From Sphingobacterium sp. lm-10 (lineage in GTDB: Bacteria > Bacteroidota > Bacteroidia > Sphingobacteriales > Sphingobacteriaceae), in contig NZ_JAMJWC010000001.1 in the NCBI RefSeq assembly GCF_023554555.1, forward strand, positions 1,674,001-1,738,000: a DNA stretch of 64,000 nt, written 5' to 3'. The notes beneath the pieces were generated by a model. It had not been told where the DNA came from. It did no database searches and was given only the letters and a program-made list of their open reading frames with translations. Both the position numbers and the translations under genes were made by a program. Positions 25,912 to 34,825 of the stretch are shown here, piece after piece (position 1 is the first letter of the stretch; every line of letters starts with the position of its first letter).

Positions 25912-26772
25912 ATGAGACAGCTTAAAATTACACAATCCATTACCAACCGTGAATCTCAATCGTTAGATAAGTATCTTCACGAAATTGGTAAAGTAGACTT
26001 AATTACTGCGGAAGAAGAAGTGATCTTGGCGCAACGCATCCGTGAGGGTGATCAAGTGGCGCTGGAAAAGCTTACAAAAACGAATCTGCGGTTTGTCGTC
26101 TCCGTCGCAAAACAATATCAAAATCAAGGCCTAACATTAGGTGACTTGATCAACGAAGGCAATTTAGGCCTAATCAAAGCGGCGAAGAGATTTGACGAAA
26201 CCAAAGGATTCAAGTTTATCTCCTACGCAGTATGGTGGATTCGCCAGTCTATACTACAAGCTATCGCAGAGCAGTCTAGAATCGTTCGCTTGCCACTGAA
26301 CCAAGTGGGTTCTTTAAGCAAGATCAGTAAAGCATTCTCCAAATTGGAGCAGGAGTATGAGCGTGAGCCATCTCCAGAAGAATTGGCTGACATCTTGGAA
26401 ACCACCGTAGACAAGGTATCTGATACATTAAGTAATTCAGGTAGACATGTTTCCATGGATGCACCATTCGTACAAGGAGAAGAAAACACGTTACTTGACG
26501 TATTAGAAAATAAAGATCCTGATACCGACAGTACTCTGATTGACGAGTCTTTATCTGAAGAAATTAAACGTTCATTAGCTACCCTAACAGAAAGAGAACG
26601 AGAGATTATCGTTTTATTCTTTGGCCTTGGATCCAATCATCAATTGTCTCTGGAAGAGATTGGTGAGAAGTTTAGCTTAACTAGAGAGCGTGTCAGACAG
26701 ATTAAAGATAAAGCTTTGCAACGCTTACGCCATACTTCACGCAGTAGAATCTTGAAGTCCTATTTAGGCTAA
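25912..26772 (+). CDS. rpoD: Primary sigma factor RpoD (sigma-A, Bacteroidota type)
   Basis: Primary RNA polymerase sigma factor of 286 residues, the short form without a large region 1.1 typical of Bacteroidota. Region 1.2 ([16 protein letters not shown]), region 2 ([20 protein letters not shown], then [16 protein letters not shown]), region 3 ([16 protein letters not shown]) and region 4 ([17 protein letters not shown] and [20 protein letters not shown]) are all present. It recognises the -33/-7 promoters seen across the window. The gene stands alone between a TAnnTTTG promoter and a strong terminator. Confidence 0.98.
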   Translation: MRQLKITQSITNRESQSLDKYLHEIGKVDLITAEEEVILAQRIREGDQVALEKLTKTNLRFVVSVAKQYQNQGLTLGDLINEGNLGLIKAAKRFDETKGFKFISYAVWWIRQSILQAIAEQSRIVRLPLNQVGSLSKISKAFSKLEQEYEREPSPEELADILETTVDKVSDTLSNSGRHVSMDAPFVQGEENTLLDVLENKDPDTDSTLIDESLSEEIKRSLATLTEREREIIVLFFGLGSNHQLSLEEIGEKFSLTRERVRQIKDKALQRLRHTSRSRILKSYLG

Positions 26773-26807
26773 TTGCCAAGTAGAATATATTTCACATTAG
26801 AATTTAG

Positions 26808-26836
26808 ATGCGTAGCCAAAAGCTACGCATTTTTTT
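26808..26836 (+). terminator. Terminator of rpoD
   Basis: Stem ATGCGTAGC / GCTACGCAT (9 bp), loop CAAAA, followed directly by six T residues. Confidence 0.92.
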
Positions 26837-26931
26837 GTGCCTCCCCTATTGAACAGCTATTGTTAGCCAAAAGAAAATATTTCCAGCTATAAACATGTGC
26901 CTATCCCGCACGGACACCACCGCAAAACCCG

Positions 26932-26939
26932 TATATTTG
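26932..26939 (+). promoter_or_regulatory. -7 element TATATTTG of rnhA
   Basis: Exact TAnnTTTG 5 bases before the ATG at 26945, suggesting a near-leaderless mRNA. It also argues against translation from the upstream in-frame GTG at 26897. Confidence 0.55.
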
Positions 26940-26944
26940 AACTA

Positions 26945-27442
26945 ATGATTGAATTATATACAGACGGTGCATCGAGTGGAAATCCAGGCCCTGGCGGATA
27001 CGGTACGATTTTAAGAACGATTTACAAAGGAGATAACGCATCGTTACATGGAAAGTTAATTGAAAAAGAATACTCAGGTGGTTTTCGTAAGACCACGAAT
27101 AATCGGATGGAGTTATTAGCGGTAATCATCGGATTAGAAGCGTTGAAATCCATCAATCAACAAGTTACCGTCTATTCAGATTCTAAATACGTCATCGACG
27201 CCATCGACAAAAAATGGGTGTATGGTTGGATACAAAAAGGTTTTCAGGGCAAAAAGAACCGAGATCTCTGGTTAAGATTAATGCAATTACATAAACTTCA
27301 TCAAGTGAGATTGGTGTGGGTAAAAGGTCATGCAGGTCATCCATTAAATGAACGTTGCGATCGCCTGGCAGTAGCTGCCTCAAAAGATAAGGCATCTTGG
27401 AAGATCGACCACATATTTGAAGCAGAGGCAGCAAAAGTCTAA
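26945..27442 (+). CDS. rnhA: Ribonuclease HI
   Basis: A 165-residue type 1 RNase H that cuts the RNA strand of RNA-DNA hybrids. Catalytic residues: Asp in IELYTDGASSGNPGPGGYG, Glu in TTNNRMELLAVI, Asp in VTVYSDSKYVIDAI and the final Asp in HPLNERCDRLAV. The handle region with IQKGFQGKKNRDLW is also present. The ATG at 26945 places the first catalytic Asp at position 6, as in the family; the frame continues 16 codons further upstream to a GTG, but that part has no family counterpart. Confidence 0.96.
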   Translation: MIELYTDGASSGNPGPGGYGTILRTIYKGDNASLHGKLIEKEYSGGFRKTTNNRMELLAVIIGLEALKSINQQVTVYSDSKYVIDAIDKKWVYGWIQKGFQGKKNRDLWLRLMQLHKLHQVRLVWVKGHAGHPLNERCDRLAVAASKDKASWKIDHIFEAEAAKV

Positions 27443-27450
27443 CAGCAAAA

Positions 27451-27476
27451 AAGTCTTGCCCTTTCGGACAAGACTT
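27451..27476 (+). terminator. Terminator after rnhA
   Basis: AAGTCTTG / CAAGACTT stem with a 10-base loop just after the rnhA stop; a modest T-rich tail follows. Confidence 0.6.
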
Positions 27477-27622
27477 CTCACATTTAAAACATATAATCAA
27501 TCACTATTCTACCACTGACTAACCACCACACTATGTGTTGCTTTGTATAGATAGAATGAAAAATGACCCGAACGTTTAATCGATGTCATGTTAAAAGATG
27601 TTAAGCATGATATATAAAAGGA

Positions 27623-27654
27623 AAAGCCTGATAGTGATTAAACTATCAGGCTTT
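27623..27654 (-). terminator. Terminator of tRNA-Leu
   Basis: Stem AAAGCCTGATAG / CTATCAGGCTTT (12 bp), loop TGATTAAA, directly downstream of the tRNA on the minus strand, followed by a short T run. Confidence 0.85.
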
Positions 27655-27655
27655 G

Positions 27656-27737
27656 TACCCAGAGCCGGGATCGAACCGGCATGGATTGCTCCACTGGTGT
27701 TTGAGACCAGCGCGTCTACCAATTCCGCCATCTGGGC
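27656..27737 (-). tRNA. tRNA-Leu (anticodon CAA)
   Basis: Class II tRNA of 82 bases read on the minus strand. The acceptor arm GCCCAGA pairs with TCTGGGT, the D-arm has GGTAGACGC, and the anticodon stem CTGGT/ACCAG encloses CTCAAAC, giving anticodon CAA (reads UUG). The T-arm is GCCGGTTCGATCCCGGC. The variable arm is short for a leucine tRNA but has the expected layout. The 3' CCA is not encoded. Confidence 0.95.
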
Positions 27738-27927
27738 ATCTCTGGTTACTTCCGTTGTTTGAAGTGATGCAAATATAGAAACTCCAAATTAATTTGTCAA
27801 GAGAAATCATCATCCATTCTCAAATCCACTGATTTAGAGCCTATTTATTTTCCACGTCTTGTATTGTTTCTCCGCAGCCAGCTCAATAAGGAATTATTGG
27901 GCTATAAATACAGACAAACGATAGGGA

Positions 27928-28716
27928 TTATTCTCTCACAAGAGAGCGATCTAAATGCACATATCCCCCATCTACATGAATCAATTGTCCGGTGGTATGA
28001 CTAGATTTGTCCGACAACAAAAATACGCACGTATCTGCAATCTCTTCTGCTGTGGTCATTCGGTTTTCCAAGGGAATACGGTCTGTGATTTTCTTCAACG
28101 TTTCTTCTGGATTATCCAATGTTTGAATCCAACGATCATACTGCGGCGTAGCAGCTTCTGCCACGACGATGGCATTCACCCGAATTTGATACGGCAACAG
28201 TTCTACCGCCCATTCCCGCGTGAGCGCGTTACGACCACCATTGGCCGCTGCATAGGCAGAGGTACCACCCTGCCCAGTTTCTGCCGTTTTAGAACTGATG
28301 TTAACAATGGCTCCTTTACTTCGTTTTAGCGCATCTAATGCGTGGTGGGCCATGAGGTAGTAATGTACCAGATTCTTATGCAATGAAGCGACAAAAGCCT
28401 CATAGTTGCCCGATACTAAACCTACGCCGTCATTCACTCCGGCATTATTCACTAAGCCATCAATACGGCCATATTTTTCTATAGTTTGCTGTACTGCGCG
28501 CTCACACGCTATTGGATCCGACAGCTCGGCGGCGATGGCATACGCTTCCGCACCAAACGCACTTACTTCTGCTACAGCCAATTGATTATCGGCTGCACTT
28601 CGCCCCACAATAACGGGTATGGCACCTTCTTTCGCTAAAGACAATACAATCCCTTTACCAATTCCTTTGGCGCCGCCTGTAACGATAATGACTTTATTTG
28701 TTAAATGTAAATCCAT
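27928..28716 (-). CDS. SDR oxidoreductase, probable L-fucose dehydrogenase
   Basis: A 262-residue short-chain dehydrogenase: cofactor motif VTGGAKGIGKGI, NNAG in LVNNAGVNDG, catalytic Ser (VNISSKTAE) with the usual Tyr position in SAYAAANGGRNAL, and a C-terminal TGQLIHVDGGY. It is the last gene of the L-fucose operon. Two SDRs occur in the operon; this one is assigned to oxidation of L-fucose to fuconolactone because the other better fits the 2-keto-3-deoxy-L-fuconate step. The two roles could be swapped. Note YAAANGGR, where the common motif is YxxxK: the Lys is replaced by Gly or Arg. Confidence 0.78.
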   Translation of the reverse strand: MDLHLTNKVIIVTGGAKGIGKGIVLSLAKEGAIPVIVGRSAADNQLAVAEVSAFGAEAYAIAAELSDPIACERAVQQTIEKYGRIDGLVNNAGVNDGVGLVSGNYEAFVASLHKNLVHYYLMAHHALDALKRSKGAIVNISSKTAETGQGGTSAYAAANGGRNALTREWAVELLPYQIRVNAIVVAEAATPQYDRWIQTLDNPEETLKKITDRIPLENRMTTAEEIADTCVFLLSDKSSHTTGQLIHVDGGYVHLDRSLVRE

Positions 28717-28725
28717 GTAAAAGCA

Positions 28726-29553
28726 TTAAAATTTATAGATTCTGCGTGCCGTTTCTCCCCAAAATGCGGCGCGCTCTTCCGACGTGAAGTCGTCTAATCT
28801 GCTTGCCGCGATCTCTTTGCTTTCTCGATAGGTAGCCGCCAGCAGGCTAACGGGCCAGTCCGAACCAAACATCACGCGATCTTTACCAAAGTGTTGAATG
28901 ACATGATCAATATAGGCCGTAAAATCCGACAATTCCCAGTTCGACCAATCTGCTTCTTTGGCTAAACCAGAGACTTTACATACCACATTGGGATATTTTG
29001 ATAAATCGGCGATAAAGCTAGCCCACTGTTCTACTTCTCCCGATTTGATATCTGGCTTGGCCATGTGATCCAACACAAATTGCAACTTCGGGTTTTGCGC
29101 TACGCAAGCTAAGGTTTGCTGAAAATGCCGTGGATGAATCAACAGATCAAAGGTATAATCGTATTTGGTCAGTGCACACAAACCGCGTTGCACATCTTCT
29201 CGTACGAGATAGTCAGGGTCGGCTTCTGCTTCTACAATATGTCGAAAACCCTTTGTAATCGGAAGGCTTCTAAAATTTTCCAATTGCTCCTCCAAGTTTT
29301 CCGCTCTGAGGTCTACCCAACCTACTACGCCTTTTATCATGGCATACATGGTCGATAAATCCACCAAAAACTGGGTTTCCTCTGGCGTGGAAGCCGCTTG
29401 TACGGCAATGACACCATCTATGCCATTCGCGTGCAATTCTGCCCTTAAATCTGTCGGCATAAAGTGGCGCCTGATGGCGCTCATTTCTTCCGTGATCCAG
29501 CTGTCGCGATCAGGGTCGTACATCCAGAAATGCTGGTGCGAATCTATCGTCAT
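28726..29553 (-). CDS. Amidohydrolase-fold lactonase, probable L-fuconolactonase
   Basis: A 275-residue TIM-barrel hydrolase of the COG3618 group. The metal/active-site motif IDSHQHFWMYDP at the N-terminus, the VLDHMAKPDI segment with a further His, and MFGSDWPVSLL near the C-terminus match L-fucono-1,5-lactonase and related lactonases. In the pathway it opens the lactone made by L-fucose dehydrogenase to L-fuconate. It lies 9 bases upstream of the SDR gene in the operon, which strongly supports the role. Confidence 0.85.
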   Translation of the reverse strand: MTIDSHQHFWMYDPDRDSWITEEMSAIRRHFMPTDLRAELHANGIDGVIAVQAASTPEETQFLVDLSTMYAMIKGVVGWVDLRAENLEEQLENFRSLPITKGFRHIVEAEADPDYLVREDVQRGLCALTKYDYTFDLLIHPRHFQQTLACVAQNPKLQFVLDHMAKPDIKSGEVEQWASFIADLSKYPNVVCKVSGLAKEADWSNWELSDFTAYIDHVIQHFGKDRVMFGSDWPVSLLAATYRESKEIAASRLDDFTSEERAAFWGETARRIYKF

Positions 29554-29593
29554 GTGTATTCAGTTTTAGTCAGATAAACGAACCTTAATAAAA

Positions 29594-30445
29594 TTAACGG
29601 TAGGCAATTACTTCCTGACGTGATTCACCCAAGTGATCTGCCCCTAGCTCAATCACATCTCCTGGTTTAAGATAGATCGGCGGATTAAAGCCTAACCCCA
29701 CGCCCGCTGGTGTGCCGGTAGAGATCACATCGCCCGGCAAAAGCGTCATGAATTGGGAAACATAAGAAACAATGAACGGCACGTCGAAAATCAAGTTTTT
29801 GGTATTTCCATCCTGGTACATTTTGCCATTTACTTTTAACCATAAGCGTACGTTGTTGATATCAGGAATCTCGTCTTTAGTGGTCAACACGGGGCCAATT
29901 GGCGCAAAGGTATCGCAGCCCTTCCCTTTATCCCAGGTACCACCGCGCTCCAACTGATACGCGCGTTCAGACACGTCGTTATGCAACACATAACCGGCTA
30001 CATAATCCAAGGCATCCGCTTCGGACACGTAAGACGCCTTTTTCTCGATTACGACGCCAAATTCTACTTCCCAGTCTGTTTTTTCTGAACCTTTTGGAAT
30101 CACCACTTGGTCAAAAGGACCGATTAAAGAGGTTGTGGATTTCATAAAGATAATCGGCTCTGCTGGAATAGCAGCGCCTGTCTCTGCCGCATGATCTTTA
30201 TAGTTAAGGCCGATGCAAACAATTTTCGATGGGCGCGCTATTGGTGATCCGATGCGCACATCGGCTGGTATTTCGGACAATTGCCCATCATTGTCTTGTA
30301 CATATTTAGCTAATTGCGAAAGACCATCTTTTTCAAAAAATTGCTCATTATAGTCCCCACCAAAGGCCGAAACATCGTATCTCTTCTCTCCAATCGCTAC
30401 ACCGATTTTCTCGTTACCGGCTTCTCCAAAACGTATTAATTGCAT
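29594..30445 (-). CDS. Fumarylacetoacetate-hydrolase-family enzyme, probable 2,4-diketo-3-deoxy-L-fuconate hydrolase
   Basis: A 283-residue FAH-fold hydrolase. The family core IVCIGLNYKDHAAETGAAIPA, the acidic metal ligands in DWEVEFGVVI and the C-terminal DVISTGTPAGVGLG are clear. In the oxidative L-fucose route this enzyme splits 2,4-diketo-3-deoxy-L-fuconate into pyruvate and L-lactate. Assignment to that step rests on the complete set of neighbouring pathway genes. The gene is 14 bases downstream of the second SDR. Confidence 0.85.
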   Translation of the reverse strand: MQLIRFGEAGNEKIGVAIGEKRYDVSAFGGDYNEQFFEKDGLSQLAKYVQDNDGQLSEIPADVRIGSPIARPSKIVCIGLNYKDHAAETGAAIPAEPIIFMKSTTSLIGPFDQVVIPKGSEKTDWEVEFGVVIEKKASYVSEADALDYVAGYVLHNDVSERAYQLERGGTWDKGKGCDTFAPIGPVLTTKDEIPDINNVRLWLKVNGKMYQDGNTKNLIFDVPFIVSYVSQFMTLLPGDVISTGTPAGVGLGFNPPIYLKPGDVIELGADHLGESRQEVIAYR

Positions 30446-30459
30446 GTGTATGTTGTTAT

Positions 30460-31230
30460 TTAATTGTTCAACTTAATAAATCCGCCATCAATCGGATAAT
30501 CATTACCGGTGATAAAAGCGGCATCGTCACTACATAAGAATAAAGCTAATTTAGCAATTTCATCTGGCGTAGCCATCCGGCCGATGGGTTGAGATTTCGA
30601 CAATTTTTCGAACATCTCCGCTTCCTGACCTGGGTAATTGGCTTGAATAAAACCATCCACAAAAGGGGTGTGTACGCGTGCTGGTGAAATGCTATTGCAA
30701 CGGATACCATCATGTAAGTAATCTCTGGCTACCGATAAGGTCATGGCATGAATTGCGCCCTTACTCATCGAATAAGCAAATCGATCACTGATACCAACCA
30801 AAGCAGCAATAGAAGCTAAATTTAACACAACTCCTCCACCCTGCGCTTTCATCAGGGGAACGACAGCATATAGCAAATTATACGCTCCTTTCACATTGAC
30901 TTGAAATACCCGCTCAAAATCTGCCTCAGCACATTTTTCCACGTTGCCTACATGCGCAATTCCAGCATTATTCACCAAAATATCGATCTTGCACATCTTA
31001 TCCACCAGGGCAAGTACTTCTTTCTGATCCGTCACGTTACCCGTATGATGTATGGCACGACCACCTAAATCGGCAATCTCTTGCACCACCCCGTTTGATC
31101 CCGCTTCATCCCTATCAAAAATATGCACCTCCGCTCCCGCTGCCGCAAAACGCTTGCTTATCGCCTTTCCTATTCCGCTACCACCGCCGGTAACCAAGGC
31201 TATCTTATCTTTTAATTCACTCATCTTCAT
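30460..31230 (-). CDS. SDR oxidoreductase, probable 2-keto-3-deoxy-L-fuconate dehydrogenase
   Basis: A 256-residue classical SDR with VTGGGSGIGKAISKRF, NNAGIAHVG, catalytic Ser in LNLASIAALVG, YSMSKGAIHAMT (Tyr and Lys) and the C-terminal TGNDYPIDGGF. All catalytic residues are intact. It fits the dehydrogenase that oxidises 2-keto-3-deoxy-L-fuconate to the diketo compound, next to its FAH-family partner. A second Met at residue 3 is an alternative start; either lies within the 6 bases after the dehydratase gene. Confidence 0.82.
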   Translation of the reverse strand: MKMSELKDKIALVTGGGSGIGKAISKRFAAAGAEVHIFDRDEAGSNGVVQEIADLGGRAIHHTGNVTDQKEVLALVDKMCKIDILVNNAGIAHVGNVEKCAEADFERVFQVNVKGAYNLLYAVVPLMKAQGGGVVLNLASIAALVGISDRFAYSMSKGAIHAMTLSVARDYLHDGIRCNSISPARVHTPFVDGFIQANYPGQEAEMFEKLSKSQPIGRMATPDEIAKLALFLCSDDAAFITGNDYPIDGGFIKLNN

Positions 31231-31236
31231 TCTTTT

Positions 31237-32907
31237 TTATAAGGAAACACCTCTTCTCCATGGAATAAAATCATCTTGTCCTAGTTGCACCGCTTTGCAT
31301 GTTTCGCGTCCGCTCGCTACATCGATCACATAATCCAATATGCGGTGTGCCGATTCGGCAATGCTTTCTTCGCCATCGATGATCGTTCCGCAGTTAAGAT
31401 CAATAATATCTGGCATCCGTTTGTACGTAGCCGTGTTGGTAGAGATCTTGACGACGGGTACAATTGGGTTGCCGGTCGGCGTGCCTAATCCTGTGGTAAA
31501 CAACACGAGGTTGGCACCTGCAGCAACTTCGGCGGTAGTACTTTCTACGTCATTTCCCGGGGTACATAGTAGATTAAGACCTGGTGTATTGGCTAACTCT
31601 GGATAATCGACCACGGCCTGCACCGGAGAGGTACCGCCTTTCTTAGCCGCTCCGGCCGATTTGATCGCGTCGGTGATCAATCCATCCTGGATATTTCCCG
31701 GCGAAGGGTTCATGTAAAATCCAGAACCATCGGCTTCGGCTTTTGCATTATACGTACGCATGAGGTGAATGAATTTCTCGGCCATAGGTTCATCCATACA
31801 ACGATCGCTCATCTCCTGCTCCACACCACATAATTCCGGAAATTCCGCGAGAATAACCGAGCCACCCAACGTAACCAACATATCAGAAAGGTAACCTAAA
31901 GCCGGATTGGCAGATATTCCCGAAAAACCATCTGAGCCTCCGCATTCCAAGCCAATACAGAGCTTAGATAATGGAGCTGGCTGCCGCGTAAATTGGTTGG
32001 CGATCGTTAAACCCGCAAATGTGGCTTTAATAGCATTTTGCATTAAGCGTTGTTCGGTACCTTCCAATTGCTGCTCGAAAACATACAATGGTTTGTCGAA
32101 AGCTGGGTCACGTTTAGCAATTTCGGCTCGCAAAATAGATGCTTGCGCATGCTGACATCCCAAGCTAAGTACGGTAGCTCCTGCTACGTTTGGATGGGTG
32201 ATGTATCCGGCCAGTAAGCCACAGAGCGCATCGGAATCCATCCGTGTACCACCGCAGCCCATCTCATGATTCAAAAACTTCACCCCATCCACCTGGGGAA
32301 ACAGACGATTTGGGGCGTGATTTATCGCCGTAGGTGATAGATCAGCTTCCAGCAATTGCGCTACATCTGCGCCGGACTGATATTGCCGAATTAGCTCATC
32401 TACCTCATTAGAATAATCGGCAGACTGTACGCGATAACCCAGCTTCTCCTCCAAGGCAGACTTCAAGGTGAGCACATTGCGATTCTCGCAAAAAACAAGC
32501 GGAATAACCAACCAATAATTTGCCGTACCTACGGCACCATTGCTTCGGTGAAACCCATCAAAAGTACGTTGCTCAATAGCCGATACATCGGGCTTTACCC
32601 AAGCTATTTTTCGCTCCCCTAATCGAAAATCTTCTGCCGCGTGGCGTAGATTTTCCGTATCAATCAGCTCTCCTACAGATAAGGCAACATTGGCCTTACC
32701 CACTAAAACTCCGTACATGAATACCGGTCCATCTACGGCAATATCCTCCACCGTAAACTTGTGTTTGGCACGTACGGATTGGCGTAAAGCAAATTGGCGC
32801 CCAGCAAATTCCAAGGCAAAGCCTGCTGGAAGATCACTTATGGCCACCAGCACATTATCCTTTGGATGGATCTGTAAAAATGGAAGTTGTTCCTTATCTC
32901 TTATCAT
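31237..32907 (-). CDS. UxaA-family sugar-acid dehydratase, probable L-fuconate dehydratase
   Basis: A 556-residue protein of the UxaA altronate/galactarate dehydratase family. The N-terminal SAF domain (about 1-95, NVLVAISDLPAGFAL) is followed by the large catalytic domain with NHEMGCGGTRMD, CIGLECGGSDGFSGI and TTGLGTPTGNPIVPVVKIS. In the operon it takes the place of the enolase-type L-fuconate dehydratase of other bacteria and would convert L-fuconate to 2-keto-3-deoxy-L-fuconate. The family is sure; the substrate is inferred from context. Confidence 0.85.
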   Translation of the reverse strand: MIRDKEQLPFLQIHPKDNVLVAISDLPAGFALEFAGRQFALRQSVRAKHKFTVEDIAVDGPVFMYGVLVGKANVALSVGELIDTENLRHAAEDFRLGERKIAWVKPDVSAIEQRTFDGFHRSNGAVGTANYWLVIPLVFCENRNVLTLKSALEEKLGYRVQSADYSNEVDELIRQYQSGADVAQLLEADLSPTAINHAPNRLFPQVDGVKFLNHEMGCGGTRMDSDALCGLLAGYITHPNVAGATVLSLGCQHAQASILRAEIAKRDPAFDKPLYVFEQQLEGTEQRLMQNAIKATFAGLTIANQFTRQPAPLSKLCIGLECGGSDGFSGISANPALGYLSDMLVTLGGSVILAEFPELCGVEQEMSDRCMDEPMAEKFIHLMRTYNAKAEADGSGFYMNPSPGNIQDGLITDAIKSAGAAKKGGTSPVQAVVDYPELANTPGLNLLCTPGNDVESTTAEVAAGANLVLFTTGLGTPTGNPIVPVVKISTNTATYKRMPDIIDLNCGTIIDGEESIAESAHRILDYVIDVASGRETCKAVQLGQDDFIPWRRGVSL

Positions 32908-32931
32908 ACATTATCTTTTCTCTTGGAATGA

Positions 32932-33267
32932 TTACCCGCCTAACTCAAAAATTTTATCCATCAGCACCCACTTTTCACCGGGTTTCGCGCCGGGCAAGGC
33001 GACTTGATATTTCCACATCAACTGTTCCCATTCCTGCACACGCTCATTATTCCCATCTGCTTTCGCTTTTTGCTCGAAACTAAAGTCATCAGATACATCC
33101 ATCAGCATCATTAAACGATGGCCATAGCGATAAATTGCCATGTGATGTATCCCAGCGTTGACAATGGAATCTTGTATCTCCGGCCATACCGAACGATGGT
33201 AGGCCTCATATTCTTCGATCAGATCTGGCTGATCGACCAGATCTAATGCTAGCACATATCTTTTCAT
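32932..33267 (-). CDS. L-rhamnose/L-fucose mutarotase family protein
   Basis: A 111-residue small protein of the RhaM/DUF718 type (MKRYVLALDLVDQPDLIEEY, a His-containing NAGIHHMAIYRYGHRLMM, and a Trp-rich C-terminal half with WEQLMWKYQ). These enzymes interconvert the anomers of L-rhamnose or L-fucose. The position between the fucose symporter and the catabolic enzymes argues for L-fucose. Confidence 0.85.
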   Translation of the reverse strand: MKRYVLALDLVDQPDLIEEYEAYHRSVWPEIQDSIVNAGIHHMAIYRYGHRLMMLMDVSDDFSFEQKAKADGNNERVQEWEQLMWKYQVALPGAKPGEKWVLMDKIFELGG

Positions 33268-33347
33268 TAAGATTTAATGTTATCTCTTTACGTCTTGTAT
33301 TTATTGAATAGCGTGTTGAAAATTCATCTCCTAAATTTAAACGGGCG

Positions 33348-34613
33348 CTAAGATAGTTTCTCCGTTTTTGCAGGAATTGCCGGTCGATTATAAAAGGCGA
33401 ACAACACCACGATGATGAAGCACAACAGCACAAAGAAGTAGGAATACGGCATATGACCGGTAAGATCCGTGATATAGGCTGCACCTAAGGGAATAATCGC
33501 ACCTCCAACGATGGACATCACAATCAGGCTGGAGGCAGGTTTTGTATCGTGACCGACACCTTGTATACCCATCGCAAAAATCGTCGGAAACATGATGGAC
33601 ATGAAAAACGTAATGCCCAACAAAGCATATAGCGTCACCATGCCGCTACCGAAAATCACAACCAAGGTCAATGCGCAGGAGATAATCCCATACGCCGCCA
33701 GCAACTTAGCAGGCTGTACAAACTTCATAAAAAAGGAACCGATGAACCGACCGATCATGAATAAGAAACCGGCCACACCTGCATAATACTTGCTTTCCAA
33801 TCCGCTCATGCCCAACATTTCTTTGGCAAACACCAATAGAAAGCTAAATACGTATACCTGCGCACCGATATAGAAAAATTGGGCAACTATACCCCATCTT
33901 ACTTGGGTATGTTTTAGCACACCGACAAAGCCGCTGGCCTTGTCGGAAGTTTCTTCCTCTTTGATGTCTGGCAACTTGGTAAAGAAGAATAAGATGGCGA
34001 CAGCCAGAATAATTCCTCCTAAAATCATATAAGGGCCTTTCACCAACGAAGTTTCTGCTTGTACATAGGCAGATCGAGCTGCTTCTGTAAGCTGTGCTAG
34101 CTCATCTGGATTTAATGGTTCTTCGGCCAAAATGAAATAGCCTCCTACTAAAGGCGCCAACGATGCCGCTAAGCCGTTGAAAGATTGTGCAAAGTTCAAT
34201 CGCTCTGTAGCGCGCGCAGGATCGCCCAACACCGTAATGTATGGATTGGCCGCTGTTTCTAAAATTGTGAGCCCACAAGACACCACAAACAAGGCACTTA
34301 AGAAAAACGGATAACTGACGGCATTCGCTGCAGGCACAAATAGAAAACATCCTAAGGCAAAAAGACACAAACCGACCAAGATTCCGGCCTTATAACCGTA
34401 GCGTTGCATAATCAAACCTGCCGGAATGGCCAGCAAAAAATAGGCAGCGAAGACAGAAGAATCAATCAGCGATGCTTGAAAATGACTGAGACTGAAGGCA
34501 CTTTGCAAGTGTTTGATCAGAATTGGATCCAGATTGTGGATAAATCCCCAAAAAAAGAATAGCGAGGTGATTAACACCAACGCAAATGTATAGCGATTTC
34601 TATTTGTCATCAC
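33348..34613 (-). CDS. fucP: L-fucose:H+ symporter (FucP-type MFS)
   Basis: A 421-residue, 12-helix MFS transporter of the fucose/glucose-galactose symporter group. Diagnostic features: LFFFWGFIHNLDPILIKHLQ in helix 1, TILETAANPYITVLGDP, RLNFAQSFNGLAASLAPLVGG and PTIFAMGIQGVGHDTKPASS. It is the first gene of the minus-strand L-fucose operon, transcribed away from the AraC-type regulator. Confidence 0.9.
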   Translation of the reverse strand: MMTNRNRYTFALVLITSLFFFWGFIHNLDPILIKHLQSAFSLSHFQASLIDSSVFAAYFLLAIPAGLIMQRYGYKAGILVGLCLFALGCFLFVPAANAVSYPFFLSALFVVSCGLTILETAANPYITVLGDPARATERLNFAQSFNGLAASLAPLVGGYFILAEEPLNPDELAQLTEAARSAYVQAETSLVKGPYMILGGIILAVAILFFFTKLPDIKEEETSDKASGFVGVLKHTQVRWGIVAQFFYIGAQVYVFSFLLVFAKEMLGMSGLESKYYAGVAGFLFMIGRFIGSFFMKFVQPAKLLAAYGIISCALTLVVIFGSGMVTLYALLGITFFMSIMFPTIFAMGIQGVGHDTKPASSLIVMSIVGGAIIPLGAAYITDLTGHMPYSYFFVLLCFIIVVLFAFYNRPAIPAKTEKLS

Positions 34614-34663
34614 AGATGATGTATAATTGATTATATGAAATATTCATGTTCTTCAAACACAAA

Positions 34664-34735
34664 TACGCATGGATATTCCGTATGGCCTTTGAAAAACAAA
34701 TAATATTCATACGAATTAACGGAGATGCATGCGTA
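34664..34735. promoter_or_regulatory. Inverted 8-mers in the fucP/araC intergenic region
   Basis: TACGCATG at 34664-34671 and its exact complement CATGCGTA at 34728-34735 flank the middle of the divergent intergenic region. A possible pair of operator half-sites for the AraC regulator; short enough to be chance. Confidence 0.3.
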
Positions 34736-34796
34736 ATTCAGTAAATGCTATTACCCAAATAATAAGCAATATTACCTCACTGTAAAATAAGTTAGC

Positions 34797-34804
34797 TATT
34801 TTTG
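34797..34804 (+). promoter_or_regulatory. -7 element TATTTTTG of the AraC-type gene
   Basis: Exact TAnnTTTG match 21 bases before the ATG at 34826. It overlaps the upstream in-frame TTG at 34802, which therefore cannot be the start. Confidence 0.5.
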
Positions 34805-34825
34805 GGAATATATCTAACATATTAT

